Positions 12,343 to 53,399 are shown, counted from the first letter of the stretch. The stretch is 64,000 nucleotides of DNA from Asterias rubens (GCF_902459465.1 NW_022985701.1:1-64000); one strand, 5' to 3'. Translations and numbers: made by a program. The notes: generated by a model not told the origin, from the sequence alone.

Positions 12343-12418
12343 TTCTACATGTATCTGTCTTGCTTTGTATTTTTTTTGTCAATCATACAAAGTTACTTTT
12401 TCCTGATTGTCTCCACAG

Positions 12419-19641
<7,223 letters not shown>

Positions 19642-19789
19642 GAGTTTGCTGCCAACTCCCACGAGAAAAGACCACATGATGTGATATATATTTGCTCATC
19701 CAAAATAGTCTTTCGCCGCTCTGTTTAATACAGTAATAGCATTCATATACTACAAATAATAGGGTTTAAATAGAGTAGAAAATACACTC

Positions 19790-20005
19790 TAAAAAGTTCA
19801 TGGTCAGAGTTGACCTGGATTCGTGTCGCATTGGGCTTGACCCAGAATGGGTCATAGTGACTCGGTATCTGTTTCAAAATTATCCAGAAATTGATCAAAA
19901 TGGCGCCGAATCTGAGTTAAACCCAATAATTATGTAAAACCACTGTCGGCACCAAGAAAACGGATCAGGTCCCATGCAAATCTTGGTCACTCTGACCCGC
20001 TTTGT
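19790..20005. repeat. Fold-back repeat in gene A 3' UTR
   Basis: Segment beginning GGTCAGAGTTGACCTGGATT and ending TTGGTCACTCTGACCCG, an imperfect inverted repeat. Homologues follow B (about 31965-32165), C (about 49765-49985) and, reversed, D (about 58255-58610), so it predates the duplications. Confidence 0.7.
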
Positions 20006-20117
20006 TTAGTGTATACCAACATAGGTCAAAAAGACGTATATTATACTAGTTTACGTAATGATCTTGCTGTATCCATTGAAATGGTCACAGAGTGGTTGCA
20101 TTATATGTTTATTCAAA

Positions 20118-20123
20118 AATAAA
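20118..20123 (+). terminator. Candidate poly(A) signal of gene A
   Basis: AATAAA about 480 nt after the stop, in sequence conserved with gene B (AATAAA at 32278-32283). Confidence 0.5.
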
Positions 20124-20569
20124 TGATAGAATTGAATCTCCTTTTTTCAGCAAACTTGAGGAAAAATGTTAGTATATAAATAAGGCCTAGATCTAGACGT
20201 ATGTTTATTGTTAGTATTTTTCTAGATTGTTTTACTTTATTTAATGCAACCAGTAAAGATTTCTTTCACTTGTACATATTTACACATTTTTAAAACTAAC
20301 TATCAGATGTAAATCCATTTGATAAAAATACCTTTTTTGTTTACATTTTAATATTCCATTATCCTGAAAACGTACGAAAATTACTTAAACGCATATTAAA
20401 ACTCAAGAATAATGTGAACATTGACCACTCCAGGCCAAAGGTCATTCTCCAGAAAACTAAACTGGTCATTTTCAAAGTATCTGAAGTTTCGAAATTTTAC
20501 CGGAAAAAATTACTGTATTGAATGGTATATCACAAATCCATTCCTATCGTACTCTAATGTCAATTTCTT

Positions 20570-21178
20570 AGATTGAAGTTTAATATTGATAATCAGGTAC
20601 GCTCGTTGCTATGTTGGTTGCTATGTCGGTCGATAATAAACTTGTAGTAGTTATGTGGTGTTGATGCATTGTGTATATAGCATGGTACTTATTACAGGGA
20701 ATGCTTTGTAGTTGTACGTACGCAGGTTCAGTGCATGCACGCGCGCTTACATTGTACATGTACAGTAATGTACATGTCCGTCGGACGGTTTTGGCATAGC
20801 CCCGGACACGATTGCATATGCAATAATGTCCTCCGGATAGTATTGCATAGAGGACATAATTGCATGCGACACCGGCAGTACCAGTTTTTAAATGTAGCCA
20901 TTGTACATACACCACCCGTCAATTCAAGTGTATGTTGAAACATAATGACCTTGTACATACATTAAAACGTAACTGAAAATTCAGTTGTAGGATCACAAAT
21001 ATCGTCCAAAGAAATTTCAACGAATGTGTTGAACTTTCTAAACAAATAACCGAAGCTCCTTATACAGATTTTGCAAAGTGCTGAGTTGCAACACTTGCAA
21101 TGAATGCAATAAGATTAACAAAAAGACAGACACGGACAGAACGAAAACAAAACAAAATTTGCAACAATTAAATTATAA
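20570..21178. other. A-B intergenic, no gene recognised
   Basis: Contains short palindromes around GTACATGTAC (20750-20785). From about 21000 it is homologous to the B-C intergenic at 32940-33095, showing that the duplicated unit includes intergenic DNA. That homology breaks exactly where the tRNA-like sequence begins. Confidence 0.6.
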
Positions 21179-21266
21179 GTGTCACGACCGGGATTCGAAC
21201 CCGTACACTGCTGAACAGAATCAGCAGAGCTTGAATTCGGTGCTCTTAACCGCTCGGCCACGACAC
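21179..21266 (-). tRNA. tRNA-Leu(CAA)-like sequence
   Basis: The reverse strand reads GTGTCGTGGCCGAGCGGTTA (acceptor start and A box), an anticodon loop TTCAAGC (CAA), a long variable stem CTGCTGA/TTCAGCAG, then GGGTTCGAATCCC (B box) and a 3' acceptor GTGACAC that pairs with two wobbles. The anticodon stem pairs poorly, so it may be a tRNA-derived repeat or pseudogene. It is absent from the paralogous B-C intergenic. Confidence 0.6.
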
Positions 21267-21321
21267 CCCAATAGCTTACCAGTAGCATTAGAGGGGGGGG
21301 GGGGGACACTCGACCTCACCC

Positions 21322-21918
21322 CTAACTTGATGTCATTTTTAGTTTCCTTATAGACCATTGACCCAAACTTTAAAACATGCCATGTCCAAAGTAACGCAAT
21401 CAGGATTTACAAACTTTGTTCTCATATCATTAAGCGGTCCGAGTTATTTTGGGGTTCGAGTTTAACTTTGGTATGATTTGATTTGGTTTCTCAATTTGGG
21501 GTATGAGTTAACTTGGGTTGTATTAGGCTCTACTAGTTTACCTTGTGGTTGATCGAGTTGACCTATTTCTATTAGGTTTAGTTTAACAGCAATCTGATAT
21601 GTGTTACACATGTACTCACCCCGTTCCCTCCTCTATTTGTGCAAAAATATGGTACATTATTATGTAAAACTGTGTAGGGGGCAAAGTTCAATGAAATGAA
21701 ACGGAACGAATCTTTCAACAATCCTACTTCCTTGTTTTGCAATCACATTCCTGTTCTGCGACTGAAAAACAACTTATGAATGTAAAGTATCGCATTAAAT
21801 CTTGAGCAACTATAGCCGCTTAGAAAACTATAAGGATTCCACCTCTACACTAAATACACCGACCAGTGACCAGTAAAGTGTTGTATCGTGTGGCTTGAAT
21901 TACGTGGATTGTTCAGTC
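21322..21918 (+). promoter_or_regulatory. Putative promoter/5' UTR region of gene B
   Basis: Homologous to the upstream half of the 1,007-bp units before gene C, from TTGATGTCATTTTTAG to the leader ATG. Conservation of the whole block in front of both leader exons suggests promoter plus 5' UTR. A GAAATGAAACGGAACGAA stretch near 21695 resembles an interferon-regulatory-type element, but this is weak. No confident TATA box. Confidence 0.5.
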
Positions 21919-31005
<9,087 letters not shown>

Positions 31006-31752
31006 CAGTTTATTTCCAGAATTTATTTATTTCATGGCATAATGTTGGGGAAATTTAAAGGTAGAAGCTGCCTGATGCAATTATGTTCTTAAGTTTTCGT
31101 GTAAAGTCTTCATATCAGTGTTTCTCACTAACCTCCATATTAAACTACTTTTTAGTCACAATATTAGTCATACTTTACACAATAACCTGCAAATAATTAT
31201 GCTGGTCTTATTTGTTGGTGTTGTTAGTTGTGCGAACCAACGTGAACTGAGCTCAAGCCACGCCCCAATACTCGACCCATTCTTGATTACGTAATGCGGA
31301 TAAACCAATCTCCGATGACGTTCAACCACATGTAACTTTGTTTGTTTTATCAGACTCATGAAAAACTCGGATAATAATGCACAAAGTTATTTAGTATAAC
31401 AAGTTATGAAGTTGATTGCACCCAACGGGTCAGATGACTGAAAGTGCGCACGCGCAGTTCGTACAGGAGGCAGCACAAGTGAGCGAGTTCGTAGACTGAC
31501 CAGAAACTGTGACGTAGCTCTCGAACTAACCATATCGACCATGCTCCAGTGCTATAGTCAATCTCCCTGTGCTCTATGGTTTCTGGTAAGTCTAGTCGGT
31601 GTAGTCAAGTCTAGACGCCACCCGAACTTGCTCCACGATGTGAACCTGTGTCCATAGTGGTATGAAATGCGAGGAGTTTAGATATTGGGATCGTTTGTTT
31701 AAAGCACCATTTCGAATTTTTAAAACTAGATTTGCCTTTTTTTATTTTACAC

Positions 31753-31830
31753 GATTACATCAAACTGGGTGATCTGGACGAAAATATCTACGAGGTGACA
31801 AAGATAAGGGATGGCAACGAGAAACTGTGA
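31753..31830 (+). pseudogene. Gene B tail exon with destroyed acceptor
   Basis: Still encodes [15 protein letters not shown]...NEKL-stop in frame, but the preceding TTTTACAG of gene A is TTTTACAC here (31751-31752 AC instead of AG). The next upstream AG (31728-31729) would shift the frame. The exon is probably skipped or unused. Confidence 0.8.
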
Positions 31831-33570
31831 GAGTTTGCTGCTAACTCTTACGACTCAGACATCAAAAAATAGTCTGTCGACGCTCTGTTTATTACAGTAA
31901 TAGCATTCCTATACTACAAATAGTTTGCAGGGTTTTTAATAGTGTGTAGAATTTACATTCTAAAAACTTGATGGTCAGAGTTGACCTGGATTCGTGTCCC
32001 TTTGGGCTTGACCCAGAATGGGTCATAGTAACTCGGTATCTGTTTCAAAATTATCCAGAAATGGATCACAATGGCGCTGAATCTGAGTTAAACCCAATAA
32101 TTATGTAAAACCACTGTCGGCACCCAGAAAACGGATCAGGTCCCATGCAAATCTTGGTCACTCTGACTCTGAGTGTATACGAACATAGGTCAAAAAGATG
32201 TAATAGTAGTTTACCTAATGATCTTGCTGTATCCAATGAAATGGTCACAGAGTGGTTACATTGTATGTTTATTCAAAAATAAATGATAAAATTGAATCTC
32301 CTTTTTCAAAATGAAATTAACGTTAGTCTAAAATAGGACTAGGCCTAGACGTCTGTTAATTTTTAGTATTTTTCTCGATTTGTTTTTTGTATTGCAACCA
32401 GAGTTACCATTTCTTTCAGTTATACATAATAATATTTACATTTTAAACTAACTATCAGATGTAAATTCATTTGATAACAAAACTATTTTGTTTACATTTT
32501 AATATTCCATTATCCTGAATACGTACGAAAATTACTAAAAAGCATTACAAAATCAAGAATATGTGAGCCTTGACCCCTCAAGGCCAAAAGTCATTGTCCA
32601 GAAAACTAAACTGGTCATTATCAAATTATCTGAAGTTTCGATATTTACCGGAAAGAAATTATCACAAATCTTTTCCTGTCGCACTCTATGTCAATTTCTT
32701 ATTCTAGTATGATTGAAGTTTATTGTTTTCATGTTAATTAATTTGCAATTGTGATACATAGCAACGTGCATAAGACCTTCATTTGTAGTAAAAAAAAAAA
32801 AATGAATTACAAATCAATGCACAAAAATATGAAATAGCATGATAGAAATATGAAATAGCTTGATATGAAATAGCTGATAGAATTAGCTTGCAATAATGAT
32901 AATTCCGCGGACCACGCTTTCACTTAAAAATGGTTTCAACGAACTTTCTTAACAAATAAGCTCCTTATATAGATTTTGCAAAGTGCTGAGTTGCAACACT
33001 TATAAATGCAATAAGATGCAATAAGATTAGAAAAAAGACAGACAAAGCCAGAACGAAAACAAAATAGAATTTGAAACAATTTAATAATAACATTATCATT
33101 TATGACTTAAAAAGCTAAATTAATAGATTTTGTTACAAATCTTTACACAGAAAAAGTTTTAATATAAATAATGATTGATTCATCGACAATGATCTTAAAA
33201 TAAACCGAAACGTATTTCCATCTGATGTATTTGGTGGCTCTATAAAGTGATATGTTTTTATAAGAGATGCATCGGGGATAAAGAATATTAATTTTGTTTA
33301 CCCATACACCGATGTGTGTTAGCACTGTATTCTCAGTACTTTCCCGAGTCCCGTGGGGAAAAAAATATCGTAGGTATTTTACTCGGTTGTGATATGTTCG
33401 TGAAAAATAATCTGATGTTTGTAAATATATAGTTCTGACGACAAGCCTTTAACACTTAGTGGAGACCGCGCACTCCCAGCAGAATGGCCGTACTAAACTT
33501 ACCTGTACCATATGTGGGGGGGGGGGGGGACGGGGGGGGGGGGACCACCACACTCGGCCTCACTCCTAAC
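31831..33570. other. Gene B 3' region and B-C intergenic
   Basis: To about 32700 it parallels the gene A 3' UTR, with AATAAA at 32278-32283. The region 32940-33095 matches the A-B intergenic. 33518-33543 is a G-rich run (two G blocks) immediately before the 1,007-bp array. No other gene seen. Confidence 0.65.
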
Positions 33571-34170
33571 TTGATGTCATTTTTAGTTTGCTTAGACCAT
33601 TGCCCCAAACTTTAAGCGTGCCATGTCCAAAATAAACAAAGTTTGTGCTCATATCATTAAGCGGTCCTAGTTATTTTGGGGTTCGAGTTTAACTTTGGTA
33701 TGATTTGACTTGGTTTCTCAATTTGGGGTACGAGTTAACTTGGGTTGTATTAGGCTCTACTAGTTTACCTTGTGGTTGATCGAGTTGACCTATTTCTATT
33801 AGGTTTAGTTTAACCATGTGGAGGAATTTATTGCTCCATGGTTTAAAAGCAATCTGGTAAGTGTTACTCACCCCGTTCCTTCCTCTATTTTGCGAAAATT
33901 ATGGTACATTATTATGTTAAACAGTGTATATTTATTTAGGGGCAAAGTTCAGTTGAATGAAACGGAACGAACCTTTCAACAAAGCTACTTCCTTGTTTTG
34001 CAATCACATTCCTGTTCTGCAACTGAAAATCAACTTCTTAATGTGAAGTACCGCATTAAATCTTGAACAACTATAGCCTCTTAGAAAACTGTAAGGATTC
34101 TACCTCTACACTAAATACACCAACCTAAATTGTTGTATCGTGTGGCTTGGATGACGAGGATTGTTCAGTC

Positions 34171-34213
34171 ATGCTTTCTTATCGCGTCCTGCTCTGTGTT
34201 TGTAGTTTACATT
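34171..34213 (+). CDS. Alternative leader exon 1a of gene C
   Basis: ATG...MLSYRVLLCVCSLH with donor GTAAGT, phase 1. Splicing to 40377 joins T|GT (Cys) and continues VKGVFTGP. Unit 1 of the array; a transcript from here would span three further leader exons. Confidence 0.65.
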
Positions 34214-35177
34214 GTAAGTATTATAATAGTAATGGAAATCACGATACATTCCGTAGGCGTTAGTGGAGTTCCCGAATGATTGTGTTGACCTTTCTTGTTT
34301 AGTGCTAAACCGTATAGTAGACCGTGTCCCAAACCATTGCGGGGTACATCTAGCTACGGCTACGGCTACGGCTACGGCTAGACATATGACTCATGTACCA
34401 TGCCAGCACTGTAGCAGCCGTAGCCAGCAATTCAGATTCAGCCATAGGCTACAGTTTCGAAAATTGTACGAGTTAAATGTTACATGTAGGTTTACTAAAA
34501 GATCTATTGGTTGTGGTGTACTAACGTAAAATACATGCATGTGCTGGTATATAATTTTATTTTTATAGGTGTTTTTATTGATGTCATTTTTAGTTTGCTT
34601 AGACCATTGCCCCAAACTTTAAGCGTGCCATGTCCAAAATAAACAAAGTTTGTGCTCATATCATTAAGCGGTCCTAGTTATTTTGGGGTTCGAGTTTAAC
34701 TTTGGTATGATTTGACTTGGTTTCTCAATTTGGGGTACGAGTTAACTTGGGTTGTATTAGGCTCTACTAGTTTACCTTGTGGTTGATCGAGTTGACCTAT
34801 TTCTATTAGGTTTAGTTTAACCATGTGGAGGAATTTATTGCTCCATGGTTTAAAAGCAATCTGGTAAGTGTTACTCACCCCGTTCCTTCCTCTATTTTGC
34901 GAAAATTATGGTACATTATTATGTTAAACAGTGTATATTTATTTAGGGGCAAAGTTCAGTTGAATGAAACGGAACGAACCTTTCAACAAAGCTACTTCCT
35001 TGTTTTGCAATCACATTCCTGTTCTGCAACTGAAAATCAACTTCTTAATGTGAAGTACCGCATTAAATCTTGAACAACTATAGCCTCTTAGAAAACTGTA
35101 AGGATTCTACCTCTACACTAAATACACCAACCTAAATTGTTGTATCGTGTGGCTTGGATGACGAGGATTGTTCAGTC

Positions 35178-35220
35178 ATGCTTTCTTATCGCGTCCTGCT
35201 CTGTGTTTGTAGTTTACATT
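35178..35220 (+). CDS. Alternative leader exon 1b of gene C
   Basis: Copy in unit 2 of the array, same peptide and donor as at 34171-34213. Confidence 0.65.
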
Positions 35221-36184
35221 GTAAGTATTATAATAGTAATGGAAATCACGATACATTCCGTAGGCGTTAGTGGAGTTCCCGAATGATTGTGTTGACCTTT
35301 CTTGTTTAGTGCTAAACCGTATAGTAGACCGTGTCCCAAACCATTGCGGGGTACATCTAGCTACGGCTACGGCTACGGCTACGGCTAGACATATGACTCA
35401 TGTACCATGCCAGCACTGTAGCAGCCGTAGCCAGCAATTCAGATTCAGCCATAGGCTACAGTTTCGAAAATTGTACGAGTTAAATGTTACATGTAGGTTT
35501 ACTAAAAGATCTATTGGTTGTGGTGTACTAACGTAAAATACATGCATGTGCTGGTATATAATTTTATTTTTATAGGTGTTTTTATTGATGTCATTTTTAG
35601 TTTGCTTAGACCATTGCCCCAAACTTTAAGCGTGCCATGTCCAAAATAAACAAAGTTTGTGCTCATATCATTAAGCGGTCCTAGTTATTTTGGGGTTCGA
35701 GTTTAACTTTGGTATGATTTGACTTGGTTTCTCAATTTGGGGTACGAGTTAACTTGGGTTGTATTAGGCTCTACTAGTTTACCTTGTGGTTGATCGAGTT
35801 GACCTATTTCTATTAGGTTTAGTTTAACCATGTGGAGGAATTTATTGCTCCATGGTTTAAAAGCAATCTGGTAAGTGTTACTCACCCCGTTCCTTCCTCT
35901 ATTTTGCGAAAATTATGGTACATTATTATGTTAAACAGTGTATATTTATTTAGGGGCAAAGTTCAGTTGAATGAAACGGAACGAACCTTTCAACAAAGCT
36001 ACTTCCTTGTTTTGCAATCACATTCCTGTTCTGCAACTGAAAATCAACTTCTTAATGTGAAGTACCGCATTAAATCTTGAACAACTATAGCCTCTTAGAA
36101 AACTGTAAGGATTCTACCTCTACACTAAATACACCAACCTAAATTGTTGTATCGTGTGGCTTGGATGACGAGGATTGTTCAGTC

Positions 36185-36227
36185 ATGCTTTCTTATCGCG
36201 TCCTGCTCTGTGTTTGTAGTTTACATT
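36185..36227 (+). CDS. Alternative leader exon 1c of gene C
   Basis: Copy in unit 3 of the array, same peptide and donor. Confidence 0.65.
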
Positions 36228-37191
36228 GTAAGTATTATAATAGTAATGGAAATCACGATACATTCCGTAGGCGTTAGTGGAGTTCCCGAATGATTGTGTT
36301 GACCTTTCTTGTTTAGTGCTAAACCGTATAGTAGACCGTGTCCCAAACCATTGCGGGGTACATCTAGCTACGGCTACGGCTACGGCTACGGCTAGACATA
36401 TGACTCATGTACCATGCCAGCACTGTAGCAGCCGTAGCCAGCAATTCAGATTCAGCCATAGGCTACAGTTTCGAAAATTGTACGAGTTAAATGTTACATG
36501 TAGGTTTACTAAAAGATCTATTGGTTGTGGTGTACTAACGTAAAATACATGCATGTGCTGGTATATAATTTTATTTTTATAGGTGTTTTTATTGATGTCA
36601 TTTTTAGTTTGCTTAGACCATTGCCCCAAACTTTAAGCGTGCCATGTCCAAAATAAACAAAGTTTGTGCTCATATCATTAAGCGGTCCTAGTTATTTTGG
36701 GGTTCGAGTTTAACTTTGGTATGATTTGACTTGGTTTCTCAATTTGGGGTACGAGTTAACTTGGGTTGTATTAGGCTCTACTAGTTTACCTTGTGGTTGA
36801 TCGAGTTGACCTATTTCTATTAGGTTTAGTTTAACCATGTGGAGGAATTTATTGCTCCATGGTTTAAAAGCAATCTGGTAAGTGTTACTCACCCCGTTCC
36901 TTCCTCTATTTTGCGAAAATTATGGTACATTATTATGTTAAACAGTGTATATTTATTTAGGGGCAAAGTTCAGTTGAATGAAACGGAACGAACCTTTCAA
37001 CAAAGCTACTTCCTTGTTTTGCAATCACATTCCTGTTCTGCAACTGAAAATCAACTTCTTAATGTGAAGTACCGCATTAAATCTTGAACAACTATAGCCT
37101 CTTAGAAAACTGTAAGGATTCTACCTCTACACTAAATACACCAACCTAAATTGTTGTATCGTGTGGCTTGGATGACGAGGATTGTTCAGTC

Positions 37192-49611
<12,420 letters not shown>

Positions 49612-51803
49612 GAGTTTGCTGCCAACTCTCACGATAAAATACATAAGGATAATTATATAAAATACTGACTCATCAATAGAGTCTTTCGACGCTCTGTTTA
49701 ATACAGTAATAACATGCATCATTACAAATAATATGTAGCGGTTTTAAAAGAGCAGAAATTAAACTTTAAAATCAGAGTCAGAGTTGACCGGAATTAATTT
49801 GTGTCCCTTTTTGGCTTGACACAGAATGGGTCAAATTGACCCGGGATCTGTGTCAAATTATTTTATCCAGAAACGGAGCAAAAAGACGCAGAATGTAAGT
49901 TAGAAACACATGTATAACCACTTTCCGGACCCCCTAAAAATGGTCAGACCCCACGGAATTTCAAATCCGGGTCACTCTAACCCACTTTGTATTAACTAGG
50001 TCAAGAGTAGTTATGATTTGACAATAACCAATGAAATTATCTCGTATTAGTAATGTATTGTGTATTTATTTTATTCAAAACTAGATGATAGAAATGAATC
50101 CCCTCTTCCAATAAACACAGATGTAATACCGGTACCTCTTTATAATTAGCAATGAATGTGTGATTGAACACACATCATAAAAACCATGTCCCACCATAAA
50201 CTGTCAATCTGCTTCATAGTACAAAGTGTGTTATAACGAACTGCTTGTGACAAGTTAGCCTGAACATCTGACGTCACACGCGAGGCTTGTGAATAACGCC
50301 AGAGACCTGCCTCGAGTCCGGCGTGTACATTCACCTTTGACCTCGGTCTTTTCACATAGAGATACGCAGTCAACTTCTATTGCGGACGTGGACAGCAGTG
50401 TGAGGCTGTTTGGGCATGGAACGCTCATGTCACTCCACGTATCCAATGATATCATTGTATCCAATGGAATCACTGATCTTGCGGATTAAGACAGGAGCCC
50501 AGTCTAGTCTCAAGTGAATCATCTTGTCTAGCACCCTCAGTTGTCGGTTCCTCTAACTGTATGGATTCTAGATTGCGACAGTCTTCACATAATTATGTTA
50601 TTGTGTTTTGCACACTGAGAGAGTTTAGACAACACGATTAGATGAAGCCCATGGCCCATATTTTGTTCTCTAGTGAGTTATTTCTCTTGTAAATTGTATT
50701 TAGTTAGAGGCAATATACTATTACCATGGAGGAATAACCATGCTATTACACAGCTCATGTCACCAACTACATTGTAAACAAAAAAAACTATGCCTTGGTA
50801 TACAGTTAATAAACTTCAACAAAAGTTCATTGCACTAACTAGGCCTACATTCAATATTAAAATACATATCATGCTATATTGTATACAATCACAGTTTATT
50901 GTAAATATACCTTGTATGGACTGAAGTTCAGCATATCATTTTTACCACTAGTTTTTGCAGAAATTTGAAGGAGAAAAAAAATAACACAGTAATGCTTCAT
51001 AAAACTTGAGGGAAATGAATTTCCCCAAATTGTCACGTGACGATTCTTTAAAAGCCTTTTAGGCACAGAGAGAGACTGGTTCTTTGTTATTCCACATAGT
51101 GTAACAAAAAACGTACATTTCATGTACACCAACTACGTTAGTAAAACGAAAATTATGCTATTGTAAATTATAATCTCATTTTACTGTAAATATGTATTGG
51201 TCCCGAGCCCTATGTGGGCATTAATAGTTGATTAAATCATGTTGATACTAAATTTTGCAGAAATATGAAGAAAAAAAAAACGGTTGCATGTTTCCTGAAA
51301 CTTTAGGAAAATTAGTTTCTCAAAAATATAAAATGTTAAGCATTTCGTATAACGAAAACAATTTATGAAGTAGGCCTAAACGACTCTTTGAATGATCGCA
51401 CGCTGCAAATGTCCGGTTTCATTGTTAAAATCAGAGTGTTAAAGTGTTAAAATAATACTAACAGAAAATGTTTTGGTTTGGCCCAATCAGTCCATGGTTT
51501 GTCACAATGCTTGCTAAGTAATATGACGAAGAGAGGGCTCGGCGTGGCCCACTTTCGTGCCCATTCACACCTTTCAGCAAATACTCGGTACGCGCGCTAC
51601 TGGCGTGGAATGAGGTGCATGCTGGTCTAGCTAAGTAGCTAATAGCGATCAAATTATGCTGGTCTATCGCTAGCCGAAAAGGTCTCATGGCTCACGTTCG
51701 AAAGAAATGTTCCGCGGTATTTCAAGAATAATATCGACAGACGTGTATGGCCTCTATCAGAGAGGCCTAGAAAAAATGTCTTACTTCTTTCGTAGCGATG
51801 ATT
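49612..51803. other. Gene C 3' region and intergenic
   Basis: 3' UTR-like homology to A and B runs to about 50120. 50700-51180 and 51180-51370 are two members of a dispersed family whose other copies lie in the opposite orientation at about 56080-56410 and 57080-57350. No exon recognised. Confidence 0.6.
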
Positions 51804-52925
51804 CTAGACTTCTCGTGTCAAGATACCATACGGGCGAACATCAAAGTTACCTGTCGCAGGGTCTTGCTGTTGAGACACCCAGTAAGGGAAATCTTTGTAT
51901 CCAGTTTCCGACGGATCTACGACTTTCAAGCCTTTCTCGTTTACGCGATTCTGCAAGATCAGCCTGTACTGCTTCCCGTCATGACTAAAGGCCTTACCGT
52001 AAAATTTGTCAACATTCTTGTAAGATGGGCTAGTGTAGACCCCCTTACCGAATAGCTGTCTGTGGCCCATATTGTACCCCTTCTCGACAATTCCCCTGAC
52101 GTTGCATTTTGCTGTCCCGTGGTAGGACACCGGCCACTCTCCCGGGGTTGATGCAGTGCGGATTCCGTCTTGTCCCAACCAGGTGTCGTCCTTGTATTCA
52201 CCGACAACTTTGATGGCGTACCTCTTCCATCCGTACGGGCGTTGGTATTCGAAACTTCCCCGTTTGTATGTTTTGCCATCATCCTTAGCAGTGGTAAAGT
52301 CATGGTCGAACTTCGGTGCCACTGATTCTGGATCCAGCTCAAAAACACCCATCTTTTGACCACGGGTGCATTTAATGCCAAAAATCATACAGCCAGACAC
52401 GATACCTTGGTATTTGATCTCTTGGTGATCTTCCAGTTCACTGTTCTCGTAGATCAGCATCAGTGTGTCTGGTCTCAAACTCAACTTCTTGGCAGCAGCT
52501 TCCCTCAACTCTTTAACAGTGGAGTTGGTCTCGAAATCGACGGTGACATGTTCGTTACTCTTCAACATGTGTATGTGAACAGTGACATGTTGAATGAATG
52601 ACTCGAGAGTAGTCGAAGAAGCCGGTGGTAATTGCATCATGCCATACGTCATACCAAAAAGATCCCGAGCGGATAACTTGATGACCGATTGAGACTGGTT
52701 TTGGCTCGACTCTAATACCACAATTGAACCGGCTCTTGGAGAGTTGGGACTGATGATGCCCATGGTCGCGGTAGCAGGAGGAAGCCAACCGCCGAACATC
52801 CAGCCCAACCACGACTGCTGTGGCGCTGGTTGCGCTGCTGGCATTAGAGAAGGTTGTCTCACTTTCAGTCCAGTCGTTGCTGTAAAAGCTGAGGAAATGA
52901 TCGCCATAGAAGCTGCACCCGCCAT
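51804..52925 (-). CDS. Intronless gene: ubiquitin-like domain plus possible ART/PARP-like C-terminus
   Basis: Single open frame of 373 codons, by far the longest in the window. Residues about 114-187 (VTVHIHMLKSNEHV...VSGCMIFGIKC) look like a ubiquitin-like fold with the K/S-VKELREAAAKKL helix. The C-terminal half has YHGT (268-271), then FGKGVYTSP (292-300), then RPYGIL (364-369), the order of H, Y and a late strand seen in ADP-ribosyltransferase/PARP-like folds; the catalytic Glu is not clear. N-terminal 100 residues are Ala/Pro/Ser-rich. Lack of introns suggests a retrogene or a compact gene family. It is antisense to receptor C and inside the cluster. Fold and activity are inference. Confidence 0.85.
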   Translation of the reverse strand: MAGAASMAIISSAFTATTGLKVRQPSLMPAAQPAPQQSWLGWMFGGWLPPATATMGIISPNSPRAGSIVVLESSQNQSQSVIKLSARDLFGMTYGMMQLPPASSTTLESFIQHVTVHIHMLKSNEHVTVDFETNSTVKELREAAAKKLSLRPDTLMLIYENSELEDHQEIKYQGIVSGCMIFGIKCTRGQKMGVFELDPESVAPKFDHDFTTAKDDGKTYKRGSFEYQRPYGWKRYAIKVVGEYKDDTWLGQDGIRTASTPGEWPVSYHGTAKCNVRGIVEKGYNMGHRQLFGKGVYTSPSYKNVDKFYGKAFSHDGKQYRLILQNRVNEKGLKVVDPSETGYKDFPYWVSQQQDPATGNFDVRPYGILTREV

Positions 52926-53279
52926 AATGGAAGTTGAGAGTATGTATATTTTAGTATGAGCTTACTGTCAAGAATTTTAGACAATATTTTGGCGTATAAC
53001 GTATTTCAAACTGGAGCTGCTACTATACCACTGCCAGCTTATTGCGGGGCACACATTATTGCGCAATTCTTTCCCCGATGATCGATGTGTGAACGTACTT
53101 AATACAAACCAATCTAGCCCTATGACCTTTACACCTTTAACACGATCTCAATTTCCTGCTGATTTCTCATCTAGGGAAATCCCCTAAACATCCTAGCCTT
53201 GATTCAAGGTTGTTGGCGCAGTGTGCCACGGCCCGGTGCGGCCTGATTCGGCAACAAGTGCATAGACAGTGCACACGAA
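52926..53279. other. Upstream of the ubiquitin-like gene
   Basis: Probable promoter side of the reverse-strand gene. No distinct motif that I would call. Confidence 0.4.
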
Positions 53280-53309
53280 CAACGTGTACACAAAAGGTGT
53301 TTGTGCAGG

Positions 53310-53390
53310 TACATGTACAGGTACAGGTACATGTACATGTTCATGTACAGGTACATGTTCATGTACAGGTACATGTTCATGTACAAAGCA
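53310..53390. repeat. GTACATGTACAG minisatellite
   Basis: About 12-bp units of ATGTACAGGTAC and ATGTTCATGTAC, largely self-complementary. Confidence 0.85.
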
Positions 53391-53399
53391 CACACTTTC

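Noticed and set aside
34340-34450. (TACGGC)4 tract in the 1,007-bp unit as a telomere-like or coding repeat
   Set aside because: Only four copies, intronic, and absent from the gene B counterpart; a short microsatellite.
33689-37087. Recurrent 60-88 codon frames in each 1,007-bp unit
   Set aside because: They are frame accidents copied by the tandem repeat; the leader exon is the only part with splice support and protein continuity.
51959-52381. 140-codon reverse frame overlapping the ubiquitin-like gene
   Set aside because: Shadow frame of the 373-codon gene; no domain, and composition follows the other frame.
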